Shown: piece by piece, positions 55,732 through 64,000 of the stretch | Layout: each line of letters begins with the position of its first letter | Numbering within the stretch: position 1 is the stretch's first letter | Source of the DNA: Acetomicrobium hydrogeniformans ATCC BAA-1850 | Lineage (GTDB): Bacteria > Synergistota > Synergistia > Synergistales > Acetomicrobiaceae | Direction: 5' to 3' | NCBI RefSeq assembly: GCF_000160455.2 | Contig: NZ_ACJX03000001.1 | Location: forward strand, 372,001-436,000 | DNA length: 64,000 nucleotides | Made by a program: the position numbers and the translations under genes | The notes under the pieces: model-generated | Seen by the model: only the letters and a program-made list of their open reading frames with translations | The model's database searches: none | Told to the model about the DNA's origin: nothing

Positions 55732-57974
55732 GATTTTCCTCCATAACCTACTTTTGTGGCACCGAGCTCGATCAGTTCCAGAGCATCTAAAAGCGCAGTT
55801 TGCCACCCTTTATCCTGGTTATCTTCCTGCCAAAACCAGAACTTTTTTAAGTTTTGCGACTTGGTATTTTTGCTCATAAAAGTGCCAAGCTTTTCGAACG
55901 TTTCAATAATTGTCTCTTGCTTATCTTTATCAATGCGCGCTGCCTGATAAAGCGCATAGTTCAATGATACATGGATGCCTTTTTCAATGGACTCAGCGAG
56001 GGACTTTCGCTGAGAAGTGGCAAGCGTTGAAAGTTCTCGTGCGATTCCAATGAGTTCTTTTGCCTGATCTTTTGTATAAGGACGAGCTGTGAGATATCGT
56101 CCCTCTCGCTTATATAGTTCATCCATAAGAACCTTGGCACTTTCTGAAATGACCGGTGCGCGAAGCCAAAGATGACAAATAGTGCCATTTTGCGTTGTCC
56201 GAGCCAAGCGCTTGGCTTCTTTAAGGAGTCCCTCTGCCAAATCAAAGAGAAAGCGTACAGGGTACTTGACATCGGCGATTGCGAGCCCCGCTGAGAGACT
56301 TAAATGAGCAGCCTTTAAGAGTGCATCCTTAAGACGCTCGTTTAATTCACATTCCAGTTTCTGGACGCCTAAGTTCTTTTCAAACTCTTCAAGGACCTGT
56401 ACGGCAAGTGCCCATCCATAAGAAGCAGGCACAATCGCTACAAGATCGTCACCTCCGAGTGCTATGATCTCAAAAGGCAAAGATAGGTTTCTGAGGCGCG
56501 CCTCGCCGAAAGCGTTCCAGAATGCCGAAAAAAGTGCGTCGCTTATGGCACTATGCAGTACTTGCGAGAAGTGGCGGTACGAAGCTGGAGAAGGCATGAG
56601 TTGTAGTAGATCTCCCATGTTATTTCCGTCAACATATAAGAAAGCGATTCTGCCTTCATCACCTGCAAGGGCGTCAAGATCTTCTGGGAAGCGCGGCTTT
56701 CCCTCACTGTTTTTTAGGGGGATTTCTACGCCTTTATTGGTCTTTGCCCACTCAATGAAACGCCTGACAAAAACACGCCGCCCCTTTCGGCCATTGCACC
56801 TTTTTTCATAACATATATCACAAAGCCATTCTGCTTTTACATCGTCCTGTTTCGCCGATGCCCGTTTCCCACAGGAATGACACCGACTGTAAATTGGTAA
56901 AGCCTCAAGGAATGAAGCCTCTTCTTTTTGTCGTTTTGCTTGCTGGAGTTGGCTTGAAAGTTTTGCAACTACTTCACCAAAGTTCTTGCGTCTTGCTCGG
57001 TTTTGTAAGAGTGCTTCGAAATGACTAAAGAGTAAGTCGCCAGCAATACCTCTACCGACGAGCTTTCTTACTTGTTCATCGTCGTAGGGTATGAGCCCTC
57101 GCCCGATGTCCATGTAGCCGACAGGTTCAGAAATTACAACCGTTATGGTTGCAATATGGGTCTCTTTAAGATACAAAGCCTCGATATGTTTCTGCCATTC
57201 TTCAGCTTGACTGGCAGGAACAATGGCCAGAAATCCACCTCCACCACAGTAGATTAAAGATTCTGCCGCTAAATGCTCTCGAAAAAGCTCTCGTACTTTT
57301 TCATCCAAGCTCAGGAGTATTTCACTAGCCCCGCGAATTTCAGGTAATGAGCTTGTTTCGTAAATATATTCTTTAATGGCATCCGTATCGCCCAAGAGAA
57401 AACAAAGGGGCTTATGGTCACCAAATAAGGAATGCTCCAGATCCAGATTTTCGTTAGCTGTCTGCACTAGCTCTGAGACAGTACTTGCTTTCGAAAGTTC
57501 TGGACGATCTCCAGCTGAGGCATAACTATCAGCCAGACAGATAACTTGTTCAAGAATTGTTTGTGGCCCATCGCGAAGATGGTGACGTCCTATAGCGTTG
57601 AGGATAACGGATCGTAGATGATTCTGAATATTCTTACTCTCAAGCCATTCTTGAGCATATTTGATGCCTTCTTGCACATGATTGTAATATTTTGTCTCAC
57701 CCATGCGGGCCTTTCCAATGTCGTGAATAAACCCACAGAGACAAGCCAGTGCCCTTAGTTCATTTTCTGGAAGATCTATACCACAAATGTTATTAGGGCT
57801 CCGCCCGCGAGACAGAAGTTCCTTTGTCATCGTTACTGCGATGCCAGCAGTAAGGCTGAGATGGTCATAAAGTGAAACCCAAGGGATGCGGGTATCAGCA
57901 AGCATGTAATCCGCTTGGCTAAGTCGGTTAGAAAATTCTTGCTGAAAATCAGTAAAAATACGATATACGCTCAT
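55728..57974 (-). CDS. cas10: Type III Cas10 with HD nuclease and GGDD cyclase motif
   Basis: 748 residues from ATG 57974 (GGAGG 11 bases upstream). The frame is open to 58067 but that part lacks a ribosome binding site. The N-terminal HD domain has YDHLSLTAGIA (His ~38), GFIHDIGKARMG (H84-D85) and AIGRHHLRDG, so the DNase appears intact. The first palm has YCGGGGFLAIVP; a zinc ribbon follows, RCHSCGKRA..LCDICYEKRC (365-388). The second palm has IIALGGDDLVAIVP (GGDD at 507-510), the site for making cyclic oligoadenylate. That fits the CARF-HEPN RNase and ring nuclease further down the same run. First gene of the 18.3-kb operon. Confidence 0.95.
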   Translation of the reverse strand: MSVYRIFTDFQQEFSNRLSQADYMLADTRIPWVSLYDHLSLTAGIAVTMTKELLSRGRSPNNICGIDLPENELRALACLCGFIHDIGKARMGETKYYNHVQEGIKYAQEWLESKNIQNHLRSVILNAIGRHHLRDGPQTILEQVICLADSYASAGDRPELSKASTVSELVQTANENLDLEHSLFGDHKPLCFLLGDTDAIKEYIYETSSLPEIRGASEILLSLDEKVRELFREHLAAESLIYCGGGGFLAIVPASQAEEWQKHIEALYLKETHIATITVVISEPVGYMDIGRGLIPYDDEQVRKLVGRGIAGDLLFSHFEALLQNRARRKNFGEVVAKLSSQLQQAKRQKEEASFLEALPIYSRCHSCGKRASAKQDDVKAEWLCDICYEKRCNGRKGRRVFVRRFIEWAKTNKGVEIPLKNSEGKPRFPEDLDALAGDEGRIAFLYVDGNNMGDLLQLMPSPASYRHFSQVLHSAISDALFSAFWNAFGEARLRNLSLPFEIIALGGDDLVAIVPASYGWALAVQVLEEFEKNLGVQKLECELNERLKDALLKAAHLSLSAGLAIADVKYPVRFLFDLAEGLLKEAKRLARTTQNGTICHLWLRAPVISESAKVLMDELYKREGRYLTARPYTKDQAKELIGIARELSTLATSQRKSLAESIEKGIHVSLNYALYQAARIDKDKQETIIETFEKLGTFMSKNTKSQNLKKFWFWQEDNQDKGWQTALLDALELIELGATKVGYGGKS

Positions 57975-58287
57975 ATTCCCCTTTACCTCCATGCCAATCT
58001 TGGAACGATAAGTCTTCATTTGTCGCTTCAGGATCACATATGACGATCCCATCACCAGACCAACCATATTAATTTAATAATATCTATCCTTCAAAAATCA
58101 CCTCTGTCATATTTATATTACATACCTATTTAGGTTGGTATATATTGAAATTCACCTCTAACGACTACTTTTCTTTCTACACCATTTGGTCTAATCATCT
58201 TAAATCCTTTACTATATTCGAGACTCGTGCTCTCAAGTCGACTCTCAATTTTTCTTTAATTTGACGCACATTAGATTCGTTCTTACA
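57975..58287. other. Upstream region of the cas10 operon
   Basis: 313 bases without a credible gene. It contains a 12-bp perfect palindrome ACCTATTTAGGT (58124-58135) and, on the minus strand, two copies of AGAGGTGA (at 58098-58105 and 58152-58159) without matching start codons. The palindrome is a candidate operator for the cas10-cas2 operon. The -10/-35 boxes are not clear. Confidence 0.45.
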
Positions 58288-59055
58288 TTACTTATATCTT
58301 TCATCTTTGGAATCCGTCACTTCAATCATCCCAAACCCCTGACTATTCTTTGCTCCCAAACCTGCATCATAGGCGAGATAGAAAAATTCTTCCGGCAGGT
58401 CCAATTCGTAAATACCTGTCCAACCCTTGATTACGGTGTCGCGATATTTCATTATCCTAAGGTCTTGTTTGCCAACCTTAACTGGCCTTATCCTTGATCC
58501 TGCTAAATACGCTGGATCACTGGATCCCATGCCTAACGCCTGACTTTTCCTCCATAAGTTTGTGAAAATTTGAATTTCCCAATCTCGTTCTGTAGGACTG
58601 TAGTAATAGGTCTTTTTTCGTCCATCTCCTGCGGTCAGTGTGCTGTAAACAGTAATTGGAGAAAGGGTTTTAACTTGGATTGGTCGGGCAAATTTTGGTT
58701 TTTCTTCGACATCTATTCGAAGTAACTCGCACTGTTGTGACCCTAATTCTATTTTGCCTTTTATTAAGAGATGTTTTACAAAGGATTCGAGCACATCTTC
58801 GTGAATGGAACTTATATGTAATTTTAGTGGGCCGGTGAATTCGATAGTTTCGCTATTAATAAAGTATCTTCCATATATACGACTATAGGTAAAGAAACGA
58901 AACTGTCTTTTTCCGAAAGCAACTCCTTTATTATGCAAACTATCTGAGATTAGATTGTCCAAGTTGGCATATACAAATCCCTGAATCAAACTGTTATAGT
59001 GAATAGGAAGAATCAACCTATCCACAAGCGGCGAAAATTCGATCGTTATCCTCAT
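58288..59055 (-). CDS. cas6: CRISPR pre-crRNA endoribonuclease Cas6
   Basis: 255 residues. MRITIEFSPLVDRLILPIHYNSLIQGFVYANL is a standard Cas6 N-terminus, with the candidate catalytic His in the first ferredoxin-like domain. The C-terminal Gly-rich loop is LAYDAGLGAKNSQGFGMIEV. It cuts the repeat to leave the ATTGAAAC-type 5' handle. It is the only cas6 in the window and must serve both the I-B and III-D complexes unless another exists elsewhere. It is separated from cas10 by 313 bases, so it has its own transcript or a leader region between. Confidence 0.93.
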   Translation of the reverse strand: MRITIEFSPLVDRLILPIHYNSLIQGFVYANLDNLISDSLHNKGVAFGKRQFRFFTYSRIYGRYFINSETIEFTGPLKLHISSIHEDVLESFVKHLLIKGKIELGSQQCELLRIDVEEKPKFARPIQVKTLSPITVYSTLTAGDGRKKTYYYSPTERDWEIQIFTNLWRKSQALGMGSSDPAYLAGSRIRPVKVGKQDLRIMKYRDTVIKGWTGIYELDLPEEFFYLAYDAGLGAKNSQGFGMIEVTDSKDERYK

Positions 59056-59595
59056 GAATTATTTGATTCACCCCCCGCTACTGAAAAGTCATCATATATA
59101 TTGATCATAAACTCATAGGTTTACCTTTGCCGTGCTTGCCCATAAAGTTTATGTTATTTGCAAATATCCTTTGTTTCGATCGAACATAAATTACTCTATT
59201 ATCAAGTAAACAGTAATTTTAAAGTCAAAAGAATTAAATGTAGACTAATGATATTTGAGGTATTATAGGGCAGTAAATATTAATTTTTCCTTCCCAAAAC
59301 CAACTTATCGCCGGATTTTACCTTAAACAAAAACCTTAATCTCATATAAAAATCACTTCCTGTACACTTACTTTAAAACATTAATCGACACATCGACCTC
59401 CATATTTTGTAATATCATTAATTATTGGTTCGAACCAGCCGCAGACATCAACAATTTACTATAGTATACTAAATTGTTATCTCACGGTCAAGCAAAAAGT
59501 AAACATTTAGCTGTAAAAATATTTTTGAGGTTGTATTGCTTCCATCTGGTGACATGTAATTTAGCAATTCAAATAATCCGCCTACTTTGGCGCTG
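59056..59595. other. Intergenic region right of the CRISPR-Cas locus
   Basis: 540 AT-rich bases. No gene I can support, no repeats shared with the CRISPR array, and no transposase remnant. It is probably the boundary of the CRISPR-Cas island and holds the cas6 promoter. Confidence 0.5.
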
Positions 59596-60513
59596 TTATT
59601 GACGCCACTGAGATTGAATTCCGCCACAAACTCGGCAATGATCTCTTCCTCGGCTAATACCGGCACCGCAATAGAGACATCTTTGCTCTTCTCCGGAAGG
59701 TTGAGGAATTTCACCTACTACCCGTCTATATATCTCATAGTAATACAGATGCTCTTTGCTCCTGAATTTAATCTTGTAATCTTTTTCTTTTGTCCCGAAT
59801 TCTACGTCAGTTATCTTAGATTCTAATATGTCGCGAAGCAAAGTCATTCCGGAACCTTGTTCAAGAGGTGATTTTTGTCTCCAAACGATATCGTGGGGCA
59901 GAAAATCCTCGAAGCTTTTTCGAAGTATCCATTTGTTATATATTTTACCGTCAATTTTCTTTATTTTATCATCGCAATCGATCTTAAGAGCATAGCCGAT
60001 AAACTCTTTATCAAGGAATGGTTGCTTAATTTCTAAATCCATGACTTCGCCCAATTTATTAGATGAAAAGGAGAGGTTATGCGCTATTTTCGGTATATAT
60101 TCGTTTAAATTGAGATCTGCCATATATGAATATCCTCCAAACAGCTCATCGCCTCCATCCCCTGTCATAACACTTACGCACCCCTTTTCTTTTGCCAGTT
60201 TCAAGCCGAAATAGACGACGATATCGTTAGGTATGGCAGGGTCAAAGGTTTTAAGGATTTTTATGACGATAGGTATTGCTTCTATGGCTTCTTCAGTAGA
60301 CACCCTCAGGCAAAAATGTTTCATACCTAAAATTTCAGTTACCCTTTTAGCATATTCAATATCTTTACCCTTGGACTCAAAATCTATCGTAAAGGCAATC
60401 GCTGAAGGTACAAGGCATGCTAATGCCGTAGAATCTATGCCGCCCGAAAGCAGCAAACCGTCGCCTAAATTGGTTTCGACGACCTTTTTAAGAGTCCTTA
60501 CAAATTCATTCAT
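59596..60513 (-). CDS. Asparagine-synthase-like PP-loop protein without glutaminase domain
   Basis: 305 residues. PP-loop GLLLSGGIDSTALACLV (ATP pyrophosphatase) and MTGDGGDELFGGYSYMADLNLNEYIP match the C-terminal synthetase half of AsnB. The N-terminal glutamine amidotransferase domain (~200 residues) is absent, so ammonia or another amine donor must come from elsewhere. The C-terminus carries a zinc-ribbon-like CLYCGAGISRGRDHCRVCGG, not part of AsnB. It overlaps the Dph6-like gene by 8 bases, so the two PP-loop enzymes are coupled. Substrate unknown. Confidence 0.82.
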   Translation of the reverse strand: MNEFVRTLKKVVETNLGDGLLLSGGIDSTALACLVPSAIAFTIDFESKGKDIEYAKRVTEILGMKHFCLRVSTEEAIEAIPIVIKILKTFDPAIPNDIVVYFGLKLAKEKGCVSVMTGDGGDELFGGYSYMADLNLNEYIPKIAHNLSFSSNKLGEVMDLEIKQPFLDKEFIGYALKIDCDDKIKKIDGKIYNKWILRKSFEDFLPHDIVWRQKSPLEQGSGMTLLRDILESKITDVEFGTKEKDYKIKFRSKEHLYYYEIYRRVVGEIPQPSGEEQRCLYCGAGISRGRDHCRVCGGIQSQWRQ

Positions 60514-61198
60514 TTGCCGCTATCTCTTTCTTTTTTGTAATTAATTCCACCATATCGTAAAATATATAGCCACCTTTATGTATAATTTGACCTTTAGTAA
60601 TTTCTATTTTCTTTTTGAACAAAGGCCCATCGATGACGAAGGTATGGTATTCTCCGTTTTCGCCATTAATGTCTATGGCTATTTCCTTGACATATTCCAC
60701 GAACGAAGGGTCAACAGGACACCCCAGATATTTCTCGTTAATCAATTCTGCCTTTGCAGCCACCACAATGGCCTTAAATCCAGAAAAAATCAATTCTTCC
60801 AACAGGCTCGATCTATCTTTTTGCCATAGAGGAAACATGGGTTCGATGCCAATATCGGCACATACTCTCTCTATCCATGTTCGGTGCTCCTCGAGATCTA
60901 TGTCGCCAAAAATGCCGGCTTCAATTCCTTCTTTCTTCAACCTCCCTGCCACATCTTTAAAGTTTCTCTCATAGGTATTCCAGGTTGTGGTTTGTTGAAT
61001 CAACGGCAATCCTATACAGTCGGACTGCAGTCGCAGGGCTTTACCGGAAAGCCCGTGTGTCATGGACCTTCCTGCATCTTCCGTAACCATGTTTAAAAGA
61101 ACGATGGGTTCTGTATCCCTCGCCATATGCATGGCCAGACAACAATCCTTTCCTCCGCTCCAGGACACAAAGGCTTTGGCTTTTTTAGATAACTTCAC
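60506..61198 (-). CDS. Dph6-like ATP pyrophosphatase (diphthine-ammonia ligase family)
   Basis: 230 residues from GTG 61198 with GGAGGTGA 6 bases upstream. PP-loop AFVSWSGGKDCCLAMHMA, then MTEDAGRSMTHGLSGKALRLQSDCIGLPL and GIFGDIDLEEHRTWIERVCADIGIEPMFPLW, and LIFSGFKAIVVAAKAELINEKYLGCPVD, the layout of Dph6/MJ0570-type proteins. In archaea and eukaryotes this family amidates diphthine on EF-2. Bacteria lack diphthamide, so the substrate here differs. It overlaps the AsnB-like gene. Confidence 0.87.
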   Translation of the reverse strand: MKLSKKAKAFVSWSGGKDCCLAMHMARDTEPIVLLNMVTEDAGRSMTHGLSGKALRLQSDCIGLPLIQQTTTWNTYERNFKDVAGRLKKEGIEAGIFGDIDLEEHRTWIERVCADIGIEPMFPLWQKDRSSLLEELIFSGFKAIVVAAKAELINEKYLGCPVDPSFVEYVKEIAIDINGENGEYHTFVIDGPLFKKKIEITKGQIIHKGGYIFYDMVELITKKKEIAANE

Positions 61199-61261
61199 TC
61201 TTTCACCTCCGTTTATTTAACGTAAAAATGATACTACAAAAACGCATATGAGCTTGAATTT

Positions 61262-61303
61262 ATTTATCCCCTGAGAATATCGAAAAAGTCTCAGGGGATA
61301 AAT
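61262..61303. terminator. Hairpin between gltS and the Dph6-like gene
   Basis: Perfect 15-bp stem: ATTTATCCCCTGAGA (61262-61276) pairs with TCTCAGGGGATAAAT (61289-61303), 12-base loop. It lies downstream of the minus-strand gltS stop (61359). Confidence 0.75.
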
Positions 61304-61358
61304 AGTAATTATATGGTTTAGTATAGCCTTATACGTTTATATTACATTCGTATATGTG

Positions 61359-62597
61359 TTAATTTGCAAAATAATTTATAAACCATACTATAGAAGGAAT
61401 ACCAACAAGATCTATGAGCACAGCCCCACATAAAGGTATGATTAAAAAAGCCTTGTAAGACATGACATTGTAATGTTCGCAAACAGCGCTCATGTTCGCC
61501 ACCGCATTAGGAGTAGCTCCCATTCCGTGCCCCACAAATCCGGCACACATTACAGCAGCATCATAATCCTTGCCCAATATCCTGAAAAGCAAAAAGGCAG
61601 CTATCAACAAAATTGCTACCGTCTGCATTACAAGAATTACAATCAAGGGAACAGCCAGATCGTATAATTCCCATATTCGCAGACTCATCATCGCCATAGT
61701 TAAAAATATACCCAAAGATACATCTGAGATTAACTCTATGGCTTTGTCGTGCAATTTTACGAACCCCACATGATCATTTATGTTGCGAAACACCACCGCC
61801 ACAAACATGGCAGCCACGTACCCGGGAAGACTGAAATTGTACAACTCCTTAACTTTACCCGTTACAAAACTACCGAGAGCCATTATCACTAATACGAGCG
61901 CCAGCATCTTTATAAAATCGAAACTGGCAAACCCCTCGCGCTTTTCCTCCTTACCCTCTTGTAGATGTTGCATATAAACTACATCGTCATTCGGACTAAT
62001 CGTTACTTTATAGCGATCTATCAACCACCTGGCTACAGGGCCTCCCAAAAGACCTCCTGCAATCAGCCCGTATGTAGCTGAAGCGATTGCAACTACTTGT
62101 GCTCCAGAAACGCCTAAACTTTCTGCAACAGGGCCGAAGGCTGCTGCTCCTCCATGCCCTCCTTCCAATGATACAGCACCGGCCATGACACCCAAAACAG
62201 GATGTATGCCCAACAGCTTCGCCAAGCCGACCCCGAAGCCATTTTGAAAAAGCGCCATTCCCCAACAAAACACCAGGTAGATGATTAGGGCTTTCCCGCC
62301 TCGCTTGAGCAGTCCAAAGCTGCCTCCGATGCCAACGGTCGTGAAAAAGGCTATCATCAAGGGAGACTGAAGAGCAGTGTTGAATTTAATTGAACTGCCA
62401 CCCCGGTGGTGCAAGAACAAGACTAATAGCGACATTAAAACACCACCTATAACAGGTGCAGGGATGCAAAAATGCTCTAAAATGCCTATTCGTCGCCTCA
62501 AGCCATAACCAACCAAAAGCAGTACAGCAGCTAAAGCTGTAGTCCACATGCCATCCAGATTGATTGTAAATATGCCGTTAATCAGACCCCAAGACAT
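61359..62597 (-). CDS. gltS: Sodium/glutamate symporter
   Basis: 412 residues, about ten membrane segments. GltS signatures: IPAPVIGGVLMSLLVLFLHH, TVGIGGSFGLLKRGGKALIIYLVFCWGMALFQNGFGVGLAKLLGIHPVLGVMAGAVSLEGGHGGAAAFGP and CAGFVGHGMGATPNAVANMSAVCEHYN. It imports glutamate with sodium ions. AAGGAGG lies 8 bases before the ATG. Monocistronic. Useful to an amino-acid-fermenting anaerobe. Confidence 0.95.
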   Translation of the reverse strand: MSWGLINGIFTINLDGMWTTALAAVLLLVGYGLRRRIGILEHFCIPAPVIGGVLMSLLVLFLHHRGGSSIKFNTALQSPLMIAFFTTVGIGGSFGLLKRGGKALIIYLVFCWGMALFQNGFGVGLAKLLGIHPVLGVMAGAVSLEGGHGGAAAFGPVAESLGVSGAQVVAIASATYGLIAGGLLGGPVARWLIDRYKVTISPNDDVVYMQHLQEGKEEKREGFASFDFIKMLALVLVIMALGSFVTGKVKELYNFSLPGYVAAMFVAVVFRNINDHVGFVKLHDKAIELISDVSLGIFLTMAMMSLRIWELYDLAVPLIVILVMQTVAILLIAAFLLFRILGKDYDAAVMCAGFVGHGMGATPNAVANMSAVCEHYNVMSYKAFLIIPLCGAVLIDLVGIPSIVWFINYFAN

Positions 62598-62978
62598 TCG
62601 ATGAACCTCCTTTTAAATTGATATTAAAAACCTTGACAATTAACAGGCCGTTTTACATAAACGATCCCTCCAAACACCTTTTCTGGGGTAAAATTTAACC
62701 AACGAAAGCACATAACCTCGCCGATATATATTACATAGCGACATCAAGATGTGCAATAAAGAACAACATTTTTGCTCCTATAATTCATATTTTTTCGTTG
62801 CTATGATAAAATATGAATACGACATATTAATAGTTTTTTATATAAATTTTAGTCATCTAGTTATCCTAAACTAATTAGAAAAACTATAATTTAAATTATT
62901 AATATAATATTGACAAGTCATAATGATGTATTTCGTGGTGCTGGGAGAGTTATCTAAAATTATTCTCGTCAATCAATA
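62598..62978. other. Intergenic region upstream of gltS and of the livG remnant
   Basis: 380 AT-rich bases. It holds an 11-bp inverted repeat (ATTCATATTTT at 62783-62793, AAAATATGAAT at 62808-62818) of unknown role. I find no Walker A or other livG start here, which supports truncation of that gene. Confidence 0.5.
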
Positions 62979-63525
62979 CCTCTATAGGGCGAAGCTCGGG
63001 ATAGCGCGTACATTCCAAATAGCTAAACCCTTTAGTTTATTGACAGCAGAAGAAAACGTACTTGTCGGTATGGGCTGCAAATTACATGGCAACATCTCTT
63101 CGTTGTTTAAAAACTGTCGAAAAAAGGAAATCCTGCAAAAGGCAGATGAGATTATAAACCTGATCGGCCTTTCCGATTCTAAAAATCAGCTGGCCTCCTC
63201 TTTGCCCATAGGTTTATTAAGAAAACTTGAAATCGGAAGGGCCCTGGCAACTGCCCCTTCGTTGTTATTATTGGATGAACCTGCATCGGGGCTGAACAAC
63301 CAGGAGAGAAACGAACTTGCCGAGCTGGTAGAAAAAATCAGAAAACTGGGTATTTCGATCATCCTTATAGAACATACAATGAGTTTTGTGATGAATTTGA
63401 GCGACATAATTGTCGTGCTCCATAGGGGAAATAAAATTGCAGAGGGAACTCCGCAAGAAGTTGCCAACGATCCTTTGGTGATTGAGGTGTATCTTGGAAC
63501 AAAGGGGGTTAAATATGCTTCTTAA
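62979..63525 (+). pseudogene. 5'-truncated LivG-type branched-chain amino acid ABC ATPase
   Basis: The reading frame (open from 62923) starts to match LivG only at RAKLGIARTFQIAKPFSLLTAEENVLVG. It then continues with a modified signature (LPIGLLRKLEIGRALA in place of LSGGQ), Walker B LLLLDEPASGLNNQE and IILIEHTMSFVMNLSDIIVVLHRG. The first ~60-70 residues, including Walker A, are missing, and the sequence upstream is AT-rich with no ribosome binding site. A full LivG is ~255 residues; about 180 remain. LSGGQ is also changed (SSLPIG). It therefore cannot bind ATP normally. It overlaps the intact livF start by 11 bases, so it could still be translated. Confidence 0.75.
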
Positions 63526-64000
63526 CGTTCAAGATATTGAGATTGCTTATAATCGCATTAAAGTCCTATGGGGCGTTACTTTATGTGTAGGCGAAGGTGA
63601 AATTGTCTCCTTACTTGGTGCCAATGGAGCAGGAAAAAGCACTTTGCTAAAAGGCATCATGGGTATAGTTCCTCTACAGAGGGGATCTATATCTTTCCTA
63701 GAAAAGGATGTTTCAAAAAAACGTCCCTGGGAAAAAGCTAAAATGGGGGTTGCCTATATACCTGAAGGGGGCAGAGTTTTTCCAGATCTTACAGTGGAGG
63801 AAAACTTGATGTTAATAGCCAGCCTTCATAAAGAAGCCTTCGACGTAAAGGAAAATCTGGACTTGGTTTATTCTTTATTTCCCGTCTTAAAGGAAAGGTT
63901 GCAGCAAAAGGCCGGAACTTTGAGCGGCGGGGAGAGACAAATGCTTGCGATCGGAAGAGCATTGATGTCGAAACCAAAGCTGCTTTTGATTGACGAAGTA
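63515..64000 (+). CDS. livF: LivF-type branched-chain amino acid ABC transporter ATP-binding protein, truncated by the window end
   Basis: ATG 63515 with AAGGGGG shortly upstream; open to the window edge. LLNVQDIEIAYNRIKVLWGVTLCV, Walker A LLGANGAGKSTLLKGIMGI, VAYIPEGGRVFPDLTVEENL (the LivF-type P-E-G-R motif), signature LSGGERQMLAIGRALM and Walker B KLLLIDEV. It should power uptake of branched-chain or other amino acids with LivG, LivH, LivM and LivJ partners. It overlaps the truncated livG by 11 bases. No permease or binding-protein gene lies upstream here; more of the system may lie downstream. Confidence 0.9.
   Translation, partial: MLLNVQDIEIAYNRIKVLWGVTLCVGEGEIVSLLGANGAGKSTLLKGIMGIVPLQRGSISFLEKDVSKKRPWEKAKMGVAYIPEGGRVFPDLTVEENLMLIASLHKEAFDVKENLDLVYSLFPVLKERLQQKAGTLSGGERQMLAIGRALMSKPKLLLIDEV

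Noticed and set aside
57975-58067. N-terminal extension of cas10 by 31 codons
   Set aside because: No ribosome binding site at 58067, while GGAGG is well placed before ATG 57974 and the protein then starts like other Cas10 proteins.
59430-59455. tRNA-like TGGTTCGAACCA in the intergenic region
   Set aside because: Only a T-arm-like dyad is present; no acceptor stem, anticodon arm or D-arm can be built on either strand.
59469-59714. 81-residue minus-strand frame overlapping the end of the AsnB-like gene
   Set aside because: The overlapped part codes in another frame for a convincing cysteine-rich zinc ribbon of the AsnB-like protein, and the small frame has no ribosome binding site or recognisable family.

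Overview
The window looks like a chromosomal segment of an anaerobic, probably moderately thermophilic bacterium. The mix of a DUF3798 solute-binding protein, DUF3536 and DUF5752 proteins, GlgE, TreT and OtsAB, a very long CRISPR array and two complete effector modules is reminiscent of Synergistota (Acetomicrobium-like). That placement is an inference from gene content; there is no rRNA or other marker gene here. Several starts are TTG or GTG behind strong GGAGG-type ribosome binding sites, and many genes overlap by ATGA or TGATG, so translational coupling is common.

Layout. 1-8.3 kb: a partial M24 peptidase, a membrane diguanylate cyclase with a solute-binding-like sensor, a dCache chemoreceptor, a PstS-like binding protein and a YjiH-type membrane protein. 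8.5-19.8 kb (+ strand): an alpha-glucan/trehalose operon, treS-mak fusion, DUF3536 GH57, glgE, mak, glgB. 20.1-24.2 kb (- strand): an otsAB fusion, DUF5752 and treT. The two clusters encode three trehalose-forming activities plus the GlgE route from trehalose to branched alpha-glucan. 24.6-33.8 kb: radical SAM protein, THEP1 NTPase, MBL-fold hydrolase, DUF3798 protein, a second M24 peptidase, a chemoreceptor carrying a C-terminal PhnD-like domain, and a padR-fetAB-like unit.

33.9-59.1 kb is a large CRISPR-Cas locus. The array (80 repeats, 79 spacers by my count) is read on the minus strand from a leader next to cas2, and a hairpin 230 bp past its far end may stop it. To its right, one uninterrupted minus-strand run of 20 genes from cas10 to cas2 joins a type III-D-like module (cas10, four Cas7-type RAMPs, csx10, a Csm2-like small subunit, a csx19-like gene), a signalling/toxin block (108-aa protein, PIN nuclease, NE0113-type ring nuclease, CARF-HEPN RNase) and a type I-B module (cst1/cas8, cas7, cas5, cas3, cas4, cas1, cas2). 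A single cas6 lies just upstream, so both effectors probably share one crRNA pool. The most unusual gene is the CARF-HEPN protein, which ends in an extra ~80-residue domain that resembles Csx3/Crn3. This would be an effector and a cyclic-oligoadenylate-binding or -degrading module in one chain.

59.6-64 kb: an AsnB-like amidotransferase-less PP-loop protein overlapping a Dph6-like PP-loop protein, a GltS glutamate symporter, a 5'-truncated livG remnant lacking Walker A, and the start of livF, which runs off the window.
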